Of a stretch of 7,892 nucleotides of DNA, positions 1-5,781 are shown one piece after another; position 1 is the first letter of the stretch, and each line of letters opens with the position of its first letter. The stretch lies in contig USLX01000081.1 in assembly GCA_900555665.1 (NCBI GenBank), positions 1 to 7,892 on the forward strand. The letters run 5' to 3'. The notes under the pieces were generated by a model, which saw only the letters and a list, made by a program, of their open reading frames with translations, was not told where the DNA came from and ran no database searches. Source of the DNA: an uncultured Eubacteriales bacterium (GTDB lineage Bacteria > Bacillota > Clostridia > Oscillospirales > Oscillospiraceae). The translations under genes were made by a program, and so were the position numbers.

Positions 1-1348
1 AGAGGCTGCGGAAGTCGAGATTGACCGTGCCGACGAGGGCAAATTTTCCGTCGGCGAGGGCGAGCTTGGAGTGGACAAAGCCAGGCGTATACTCAAAAAT
101 GCGGACGCCGGCTTCGGTCAGGGCCTCATAGTTGGCGCGGGTGACGGCGTGGACATACCATTTGTCCGGGATACCGGGGGTGACAATGCGGACGTCGACC
201 CCGATCTTTGCGGCGATACAGAGCGCGGAGACCATCTCGTCGTCGAGGATGAGATACGGCGTCATGAGCCAGACATAGCTCCGTGCGGAGCGGATCAGGC
301 TCTGATAGATGTTGGCGCCGACATTTTCCCGGTCGAGCGGGCTGTCGGCAAAGGGCTGGATGAGGCCGTCAGTCGGGACGGCGGCAGAGGCGGGGCGGAA
401 GACGGCAATGTCCTCCGCGCTGCGGTCGACATAGCCCCAGAAGGTGAGAAACATGGCCGTCATCGACCAGACGGCCTCGCCGCGGATGAGCACAGCGCAG
501 TCTTTCCAGTGGCCGTGGGGGTGGGTGACGTTGATATATTCGTCGGCGAGATTGACGCCGCCGGTGAAGGCAGCCTTGCCGTCGATGATCATGAGCTTGC
601 GGTGGTCGCGGTTGTTCATGCGGCCGTTGAGCACCGGCAGGTAGGGATTGACGGCGTGGGCGCGGATGCCGAGCGCGGCGAGCTTTTTCGCGTAGGCCAT
701 GGGCAGGCGCGTGATACAGCCGAAATCGTCGTAGAGGACGCGGACGTCGAGACCCTGGGCGGCCTTACGGTGGAGAATGGCGAGAATCTGATCCCACATC
801 TGGCCCTTGCCGATGATGAAAAACTCGAGAAAGATATAATGCTCTGCCGTCTCCAGCTCGCGGAGCATGGCGGCAAAGCAGGCCTCGCCGCCGGAAAAAT
901 ACTCCGCCGAGGAGGACTCATAGGCCGGATAGTGCGCACAGGCGAAGAGATAGCGGGTATGGTTATAGGCCTCGTCCTGCCGGGCGCGAATGCGAGAGAG
1001 CACAGCAGGATTCTGCGAAAGGGCGCCGGTGGTGATGCGCTCGATGCCGGCCATTTTACGCGCCTCATGGGACGAGACGCGGTTGCCGCCGAAGAGCAGG
1101 TAGATCGTGAGACCCGCGACCGGGAAGGCCAGGATCAGGACGATCCAGGCGATTTTATAGGAGGGATTGCTGCGGGAGCACATGACCGTGATGACGGCCA
1201 CCCAGGACAGGACGCTCATCGCGATGCCGAGCCAGCGGCGGTATTCGTGCAGCCAGAGCATCCCGGCGAGCACAAAGATGATTTGCAGCAAAATGGCCAG
1301 AGAGACCGTCACGACGCGCTGAAAGATCAGTTTGGAAAAATTACGCAT
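1..1348 (-). CDS. cls: Cardiolipin synthase (PLD superfamily), 3' end cut by window edge
   Basis: This membrane enzyme joins phospholipids, typically two phosphatidylglycerols, to give cardiolipin and glycerol. I translated 449 codons from the ATG at 1346-1348; the frame stays open to base 1. Residues ~10-32, ~38-56 and ~66-87 are hydrophobic and form probable membrane segments. Two phospholipase D (HKD) motifs follow: H249-x-K251-x4-D256 (in NNRDHRKLMIID, followed by FTGGVNLADEY) and H426-x-K428-x4-D433 (in FVHSKLALAD, followed by GTVNLDFRSL). Two HKD motifs after N-terminal membrane segments are the hallmark of bacterial Cls rather than of other PLD proteins. Family members are about 480-510 residues, so roughly 30-60 C-terminal residues lie outside the window. 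The start is supported by an AAGGGGG Shine-Dalgarno at about 1357-1363 and a promoter just upstream. The gene is transcribed away from the uvr cluster, and nothing links it functionally to DNA repair. Confidence 0.93.
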   Translation of the reverse strand, partial: MRNFSKLIFQRVVTVSLAILLQIIFVLAGMLWLHEYRRWLGIAMSVLSWVAVITVMCSRSNPSYKIAWIVLILAFPVAGLTIYLLFGGNRVSSHEARKMAGIERITTGALSQNPAVLSRIRARQDEAYNHTRYLFACAHYPAYESSSAEYFSGGEACFAAMLRELETAEHYIFLEFFIIGKGQMWDQILAILHRKAAQGLDVRVLYDDFGCITRLPMAYAKKLAALGIRAHAVNPYLPVLNGRMNNRDHRKLMIIDGKAAFTGGVNLADEYINVTHPHGHWKDCAVLIRGEAVWSMTAMFLTFWGYVDRSAEDIAVFRPASAAVPTDGLIQPFADSPLDRENVGANIYQSLIRSARSYVWLMTPYLILDDEMVSALCIAAKIGVDVRIVTPGIPDKWYVHAVTRANYEALTEAGVRIFEYTPGFVHSKLALADGKFALVGTVNLDFRSL

Positions 1349-1372
1349 GGTTCCGTCCCCCTTTTTCATCTC

Positions 1373-1401
1373 AGTATAGCAAATTCTGCGGGCGGTGGCA
1401 A
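1373..1401 (-). promoter_or_regulatory. Sigma-A-type promoter of cls
   Basis: Read on the minus strand, a -35 element TTGCCA (1396-1401) is followed after exactly 17 bases by a -10 element TATACT (1373-1378). Transcription would start near 1366, leaving a leader of about 18 bases that just contains the AAGGGGG ribosome binding site before the cls ATG. The promoter suggests that cls is transcribed on its own and not only by read-through from the coiled-coil gene behind it. The call rests on sequence match and geometry only. Confidence 0.7.
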
Positions 1402-1454
1402 GGGTCGGTTTTCAAGGCGGCTGTGTTCCAAGCTTCCCCGGTCCGCGCGGGCGC

Positions 1455-1476
1455 AAAAAATTCCCGCGCGGGCGGG
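1455..1476 (-). terminator. Possible Rho-independent terminator upstream of cls
   Basis: On the minus strand, a 5-bp all-GC stem CCCGC/GCGGG (1472-1476 with 1463-1467, loop of four) is followed by AATTTTTT (1455-1462). It lies between the coiled-coil gene and the cls promoter and could stop read-through into cls. The stem is short. Its 3' arm can also pair with a downstream segment at 1443-1451 to form a 9-bp stem that encloses the U-run, so the assignment is tentative. Confidence 0.4.
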
Positions 1477-1589
1477 CCCGGGCGGGGAGGAACGTTTATT
1501 GGGGTGTCTTCTTCCAACGCATGATGTGACCGGCAGCGAGGGATTTTTGCGCTGCGCAAGACATTTTTTTGCAGGAATACTGACGTATT

Positions 1590-2012
1590 TCAAGAAAAAA
1601 TGACGCGGCGCGGCGTGAAAAGGCCCGCTGTCCGGGTGCGTTGGGGGTTGGAAGAATACTCCCTAGGCTTTTTCAGCTCTGCGATGTCCTGCGACATCAT
1701 GCGGACGGCCTGCTTGAGCGTGGCGACATCCTCTTCCAGATCTTCCACTCCGGATTTTGGCGCAAGCGTCTCGAGTAAGGTCTGCTGGCCCTCCGCGAGG
1801 AGCTTGCGCTGCTTCATGATTGTGTTTTCCAGGATCACCTGCATGTCATGCACCACACCAATGCGCGTGCTGCGCAGCTCCTCCTGGACTTGACGGGCCA
1901 GTTCATCCACACTGGCCTTGGTCGCAAGCTCATCCATCCGTCCCGGCTTTTCCTCGAATGTGTCCATGCGCTGCCCGATGCGGTCGAGTCTTTCCTGCAA
2001 CGCCTGCTCCAT
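1590..2012 (-). CDS. Small coiled-coil protein of unknown function, C-terminus possibly frameshifted
   Basis: The frame encodes 140 residues with no signal peptide or membrane segment. Residues ~1-50 and ~86-115 are heptad-like, rich in Glu, Lys, Leu, Ala and Gln, and predicted here by eye to form coiled coils. Between them sits the segment LLAEGQQTLLE (71-81). From memory this resembles a widespread clostridial group of small hypothetical coiled-coil proteins with a LLAEG-type core; no function is known to me. The start is supported by AAGGAG at 2023-2028, ten bases before the ATG, and by a near-consensus promoter. After K115 the character changes abruptly to an Arg/Pro/Ser/Thr-rich tail of 25 residues. 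One extra A in the A5 run (plus-strand T5 at 1669-1673) would give AELKKA and a TAG at 1663-1665. The tail also overlaps a terminator-like hairpin, so the true end may be near 1663. The gene is divergent from uvrA. Confidence 0.7.
   Translation of the reverse strand: MEQALQERLDRIGQRMDTFEEKPGRMDELATKASVDELARQVQEELRSTRIGVVHDMQVILENTIMKQRKLLAEGQQTLLETLAPKSGVEDLEEDVATLKQAVRMMSQDIAELKKPREYSSNPQRTRTAGLFTPRRVIFS
1595..1632 (-). terminator. Candidate Rho-independent terminator inside the tail of the coiled-coil ORF
   Basis: On the minus strand, GAC-A-GCGG (1625-1632) pairs with CCGCGTC (1602-1608). The stem has seven base pairs with one bulged A and a 16-base loop. It is followed directly by A and six Ts (1595-1601) and then CTT. 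A GC-rich stem with a U-run is the standard terminator layout. It lies within the last 14 codons of the open frame, which would be unusual for an intact gene but natural if the gene ends near 1663. Confidence 0.45.
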
Positions 2013-2045
2013 GGGATCACGGCTCCTTCCGTGCAGAATGTTTCC

Positions 2046-2074
2046 ACTGTAGAGGGAAACGGGGAGAATGTCAA
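2046..2074 (-). promoter_or_regulatory. Near-consensus sigma-A promoter of the coiled-coil gene
   Basis: On the minus strand a perfect -35 TTGACA (2069-2074) is followed by a 17-base spacer and TACAGT (2046-2051) as the -10. The predicted transcription start is near 2039, giving a leader of about 27 bases that contains the AAGGAG ribosome binding site. It fires away from uvrA, so the two promoters are back-to-back in a 185-base region. Confidence 0.72.
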
Positions 2075-2109
2075 GATGGGAAGAAGTGGGTGCAGGAATT
2101 TTGAAACAG

Positions 2110-2121
2110 GAACTTTTGTTT
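2110..2121 (+). promoter_or_regulatory. Candidate LexA (DinR) SOS box upstream of uvrA
   Basis: The sequence GAAC-TTTT-GTTT, in the context GGAACTTTTGTTTG, matches the Firmicutes LexA operator GAAC-N4-GTTC with one mismatch in the second half-site. It ends 11 bases before the uvrA -35 element, where a bound repressor could hinder RNA polymerase. uvrA and uvrB are classical SOS genes in Bacillus subtilis, so both site and context agree. It is 35 bases upstream of the -35 of the divergent coiled-coil gene and is less likely to control that gene. Binding is inferred. Confidence 0.6.
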
Positions 2122-2132
2122 GAAAATAGGGC

Positions 2133-2161
2133 TTGTAGAATGGCTCGGAATCTGGTATAAT
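2133..2161 (+). promoter_or_regulatory. Extended -10 promoter of the uvrA-radC-uvrB cluster
   Basis: A perfect -10 TATAAT (2156-2161) is preceded by TGG (2153-2155), an extended -10 TGn motif, and lies 17 bases downstream of a -35-like TTGTAG (2133-2138). Transcription would start near 2168, giving a leader of about 30 bases before the uvrA ATG. No comparable promoter was seen in the gaps before radC or uvrB, so it probably drives all three genes. Confidence 0.75.
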
Positions 2162-2185
2162 AAGATGTCTAAAATACGGAACTGC

Positions 2186-2191
2186 AAGGAG
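2186..2191 (+). promoter_or_regulatory. Ribosome binding site that fixes the uvrA start
   Basis: AAGGAG, six bases before the ATG at 2198. It decides in favour of the 940-residue protein over the upstream TTG-initiated frame at 2120, which has no comparable site and overlaps the promoter. Confidence 0.8.
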
Positions 2192-2197
2192 CAGGAC

Positions 2198-5020
2198 ATG
2201 ACCGATACAATTTATGTACAGGGCGCACGCGCCAATAATTTAAAAAATGTCAGCGTAAAGCTGCCGCGGGACAAGCTGGTGGTGCTGACAGGGCTGTCTG
2301 GATCGGGCAAATCGAGCCTGGCCTTTGACACGATCTATGCCGAGGGGCAGAGGCGGTATGTGGAGTCGCTCTCGTCCTATGCCCGGATGTTTTTGGGACA
2401 GATGGACAAGCCGGACGTCGACGCAATCGACGGCCTCTCCCCTGCCATCTCCATTGACCAGAAGACGACAAGCCGGAACCCGCGGTCGACCGTCGGGACG
2501 GTGACGGAAATTTATGACTATCTGCGTCTGCTCTGGGCGCGATGCGGCACGCCGCACTGCCCGAAGTGTGGCCGGGAGATCCGGCGGCAGACCGTCGATC
2601 AGATCGTCGATCAGATCATGGGGCTGCCGGAGCGGACGCGGTTTCAGATTCTCTCGCCGGTGGTGCGCAGCAAGAAGGGCACACACCAGAAGATTTTTGA
2701 GGATGCGCGCAAGGGCGGCTATGCCAGAGTCCGCGTGGACGGAAGCATCTATGATCTGACGGAGGAAATTGCACTCGATAAAAACAAGAAGCACAACATT
2801 GAGGTTGTGATCGACCGGCTGGTGATGAAGGCCGATCTGGCGCGGCGGCTGACGGACTCGGTGGAGACGGCAGCGAATCTCTCCGGCGGACTCATCATCC
2901 TAAATGAGGTCGCAGACGACCGGGACACGATGTTCTCCCAGAACTACGCCTGCGAGGACTGCGGCATCAGCCTGCCGGAGCTCTCGCCCCGGATGTTCTC
3001 GTTCAACAATCCCTACGGGGCCTGCCCGGTCTGCACGGGACTCGGCACGCAGCTGGTGGCCGACCCCGATCTGATCATCCCGGACTGGGATAAGTCCATT
3101 CTCGACGGGGCAATTCAGTCCTCGGGATGGAACAACCTGAAAGATGACTCCATCGCGCGGATGTATTTTGAGGCGCTGGCGAAAAAGCATCATTTCTCGC
3201 TGACCGTGCCCATCCGGGAACTGCCGGCCGAGGCGCTGGACGTCATTTTATATGGCACGAAGGGCGAAAATCTGACGATCTACTATGAGCGCGCAAACGG
3301 GCGCGGGACGCTCGAGCGGCCGTTTGAGGGAATCGTCAATAACGTGGAGCGGCGGCTGCAGGAGACGCAGTCGGATGCGATGCGCAAGGAGCTGGAGGGC
3401 TGCATGTCGGAGCGGCCGTGCCCGAAGTGCCACGGCAAGCGGCTGACGGACGTGAGCCTGGCGGTGACCGTCGGCGGGATGAGCATTATGGACTTCTGCG
3501 CGATGCCGGTTTCGGAAGAGCTGAAGTTTATGAACGATCTCAAGCTCACGGGCAACATGGCTGTGATTGCGGAGCAGATTTTGCGCGAAATCCGGTCGCG
3601 GCTTGAATTCTTACAGGCCGTCGGGCTTCGCTATCTGACGCTCTCGCGCTCGGCGGCGACGCTCTCCGGCGGCGAGAGCCAGAGAATCCGCCTGGCGACG
3701 CAGATTGGCTCGAGCCTGATGGGCGTGCTCTACATTCTCGATGAGCCGTCCATCGGACTGCACCAGCGGGACAACGACAAACTGCTCGGCACGCTGCAGC
3801 ATCTGCGCGACCTTGGAAACACCGTGCTTGTGGTGGAGCACGACGAGGACACGATGCGCGCGGCGGACTACCTTGTCGACGTCGGGCCCGGCGCGGGCAT
3901 CCACGGCGGCGAGATCGTTGCGGCAGGCTCGGTGGAGGACATTATGGCCGAGCCGCGGTCGATCACGGGGCAGTATCTGTCCGGGAAGAAGAAGATCCCC
4001 GTGCCGGAGCGGCGGCGGGAAGGAAACGGCGGCTGGCTGCGCGTATTCGGCGCGGCGGAAAACAACCTCAAAGACGTGGACGTCGGGATCCCGCTGGGGA
4101 CGTTTACCTGTGTGACCGGCGTATCGGGCTCGGGCAAGTCGAGCCTGGTCAACGAAATCATCCATAAAAAGCTGGCCGCAAGTTTGAACCATGCGCGGGT
4201 GCGGCCGGGAAAATTCCGGGCCATCGAGGGGCTGGAGCATCTGGACAAGGTGGTCGCCATCGACCAGAGCCCGATCGGGCGGATGCCGTCTTCGAACCCG
4301 GCGACGTATACGAATCTGTTCAACGACATCCGGGAGCTGTTTGCTTCCACGGCGGACGCGCGGGCGCGCGGCTATGGCCCCGGCCGGTTCTCGTTCAATA
4401 CAAAGGGCGGCCGGTGCGAGGCATGCGCGGGCAATGGTCTCGTCAAGATCGAGATGCACTTCCTCGCGGACGTCTATGTTCCGTGTGAGGTCTGCCACGG
4501 GAAGCGGTATAACCGTGAGACGCTCGAGGTTCTCTACAAGGGCAAGAGCATTGCGGATGTGCTGGATATGACGGCGGAGGAGGCGCTCGGCTTCTTTGAA
4601 AATCTGCCGAAGATCCGAAACCGCATCCAGACGCTGGTCGACGTGGGGCTCGGCTACATCAAGCTCGGGCAGAGCTCGACGACGCTCTCCGGCGGCGAGG
4701 CGCAGCGCGTGAAGCTGGCGACGGAGCTCTCGAAGCGGTCGACCGGCAGAACGTTCTATATCCTCGACGAGCCGACGACGGGACTGCACATGGCGGACGT
4801 CCACAAACTCATTGAGGTATTGCAGAAGCTGGTGGATGCGGGCAACACAGTGCTCGTCATCGAGCACAATCTGGACGTCATCAAGGTGGCGGACTATCTC
4901 ATCGACCTCGGGCCGGAGGGCGGCAGCGAGGGCGGCACGGTTGTGGCCACGGGCACACCGGAGCAGGTTGCAGCGTGCGAGGCAAGCTATACGGGGCAGT
5001 ATCTCCGGCGGCTGCTGTGA
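2198..5020 (+). CDS. uvrA: UvrABC excinuclease subunit A, DNA damage-recognition ATPase
   Basis: UvrA is the cytoplasmic ABC-type ATPase that finds helix-distorting lesions as a dimer and hands the DNA to UvrB in nucleotide excision repair. The product has 940 residues, the usual family length. ATP-binding half 1 has Walker A GLSGSGKS (32-39), signature LSGGESQRIRLA (489-500) and Walker B LYILDEPSIGLH (511-522). Half 2 has GVSGSGKS (641-648), LSGGEAQRVKLA (830-841) and FYILDEPTTGLH (853-864). Zinc-type cysteine pairs are C252/C255 with C276/C279 and C740/C743 with C763/C766. Two further CxxC pairs, C121/C124 and C408/C411, may form a third site, as known in Firmicutes UvrA. The ATG at 2198 has AAGGAG six bases upstream and begins MTDTIYVQGARANNLKN, the normal UvrA start. 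A longer frame from a TTG at 2120 would run across the promoter and was not chosen. It is first gene of the cluster, with radC 41 bases downstream. Confidence 0.98.
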   Translation: MTDTIYVQGARANNLKNVSVKLPRDKLVVLTGLSGSGKSSLAFDTIYAEGQRRYVESLSSYARMFLGQMDKPDVDAIDGLSPAISIDQKTTSRNPRSTVGTVTEIYDYLRLLWARCGTPHCPKCGREIRRQTVDQIVDQIMGLPERTRFQILSPVVRSKKGTHQKIFEDARKGGYARVRVDGSIYDLTEEIALDKNKKHNIEVVIDRLVMKADLARRLTDSVETAANLSGGLIILNEVADDRDTMFSQNYACEDCGISLPELSPRMFSFNNPYGACPVCTGLGTQLVADPDLIIPDWDKSILDGAIQSSGWNNLKDDSIARMYFEALAKKHHFSLTVPIRELPAEALDVILYGTKGENLTIYYERANGRGTLERPFEGIVNNVERRLQETQSDAMRKELEGCMSERPCPKCHGKRLTDVSLAVTVGGMSIMDFCAMPVSEELKFMNDLKLTGNMAVIAEQILREIRSRLEFLQAVGLRYLTLSRSAATLSGGESQRIRLATQIGSSLMGVLYILDEPSIGLHQRDNDKLLGTLQHLRDLGNTVLVVEHDEDTMRAADYLVDVGPGAGIHGGEIVAAGSVEDIMAEPRSITGQYLSGKKKIPVPERRREGNGGWLRVFGAAENNLKDVDVGIPLGTFTCVTGVSGSGKSSLVNEIIHKKLAASLNHARVRPGKFRAIEGLEHLDKVVAIDQSPIGRMPSSNPATYTNLFNDIRELFASTADARARGYGPGRFSFNTKGGRCEACAGNGLVKIEMHFLADVYVPCEVCHGKRYNRETLEVLYKGKSIADVLDMTAEEALGFFENLPKIRNRIQTLVDVGLGYIKLGQSSTTLSGGEAQRVKLATELSKRSTGRTFYILDEPTTGLHMADVHKLIEVLQKLVDAGNTVLVIEHNLDVIKVADYLIDLGPEGGSEGGTVVATGTPEQVAACEASYTGQYLRRLL

Positions 5021-5061
5021 CGGGCGCGGGCCGGCGCGCAGATTTTTGAGAAACACAGGTG

Positions 5062-5745
5062 ATGCAGGTGGAGCAGGTACACGAAGGGCACCGGGAACGG
5101 ATGCGGAAACAGCTGCGGCAGTTTGGAATGGATTCGCTGTCGGATGTGCAGGTTTTGGAAGTCCTGCTCTACTATGCCTATGCGCGGCAGGACACGAATC
5201 CGATGGCGCACGCGCTGCTGAGGCGATTTGGATCGCTGGCGGGCGTGTTTGAAGCACCGGTATCAGAGCTGGTGAAGGTGCCGGGCGTGGGACAGAGCGC
5301 AGCGGAACTGATCGCGCTGGTGCCGCAGATGGAACGCAGGCACCTCATCAGCCGGGCCGGAGAGCAGCTGATTTTGACCAGTACGGCGCTTTGCGGGCAG
5401 TATCTGGTGCCATTTTTCCACGGGGCCGTGGAGGAACAGGTGTATCTGCTGTGTCTGGACGCGAAGTGCAAGGCGCTGGACTGCGTGCTGGTACAGAGCG
5501 GGGATGTCAACTCGGCGGGCATCTCGGTACGGAAGGTTTTGAAGGCGGCGCTTGCGGCCAACGCGACCTCGGTTGTGCTGGCGCACAACCACCCCTCCGG
5601 TGTGGCGCTGCCGAGCGAAGAGGATCGCAGGGCAACGAAAATCGTGAAGGACGCGCTGGATGCGGTGGGCATTTTGCTGGCTGACCACATCATTGTGGCC
5701 GATGACGATTTCGTGTCGCTGGCGGACGACGGACTTTTGGGATAA
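5062..5745 (+). CDS. radC: RadC family JAB/MPN-domain protein
   Basis: The 227-residue product has an N-terminal helix-hairpin-helix region (about 71-84, around KVPGVGQSAAELI) suited to DNA contact. A C-terminal RadC-type JAB1/MPN domain runs from about 105 to 227. The JAMM metal-binding residues look intact: a Glu at 124 or 125 (VEEQVYLL), H175-x-H177-PSG, S185 and D188, then the family-typical ADHIIV. JAMM domains are commonly zinc hydrolases, but no activity or substrate is established for RadC. The original E. coli radC repair mutation was later assigned to recG, so the name does not prove a repair role. The start is uncertain: GTG 5059, ATG 5062 and GTG 5068 are in frame and only weak ribosome binding sites are visible. 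The conserved GHRERMRK segment must be included, which excludes the ATG at 5101. It is 41 bases after uvrA and 36 before uvrB, so co-transcription is likely. Confidence 0.93.
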   Translation: MQVEQVHEGHRERMRKQLRQFGMDSLSDVQVLEVLLYYAYARQDTNPMAHALLRRFGSLAGVFEAPVSELVKVPGVGQSAAELIALVPQMERRHLISRAGEQLILTSTALCGQYLVPFFHGAVEEQVYLLCLDAKCKALDCVLVQSGDVNSAGISVRKVLKAALAANATSVVLAHNHPSGVALPSEEDRRATKIVKDALDAVGILLADHIIVADDDFVSLADDGLLG

Positions 5746-5781
5746 TCGCGGCGCGGGAGCGGCGCAGTTTGGAGATAAGGC

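Noticed and set aside
1502..1593. Hairpins TTGCG-CTG-CGCAA (near 1547-1559) and AATAC-TGAC-GTATT (near 1576-1589) as terminators
   Set aside because: On the minus strand, where the neighbouring genes are read, neither is followed by a U-run. The T-run after the first lies on the plus strand, where no gene precedes it.
71..1603. Open frame of 510 codons on the plus strand opposite cls
   Set aside because: It is antisense to a clear cardiolipin synthase with both HKD motifs and two hydrophobic domains. The product is Asp/Gly/Arg-rich without family resemblance, as expected from a GC-rich mirror frame.
2120..2197. 26-residue N-terminal extension of UvrA from a TTG
   Set aside because: The extension overlaps the -35 and -10 elements, lacks a good ribosome binding site and is not part of UvrA. 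The ATG at 2198 gives the family-typical 940 residues.
3611..5257. Open frame of 548 codons on the minus strand opposite uvrA and the start of radC
   Set aside because: The plus strand encodes the conserved C-terminal half of UvrA here. The antisense product is Arg/Pro/Ala/His-rich and recognisably a shadow.
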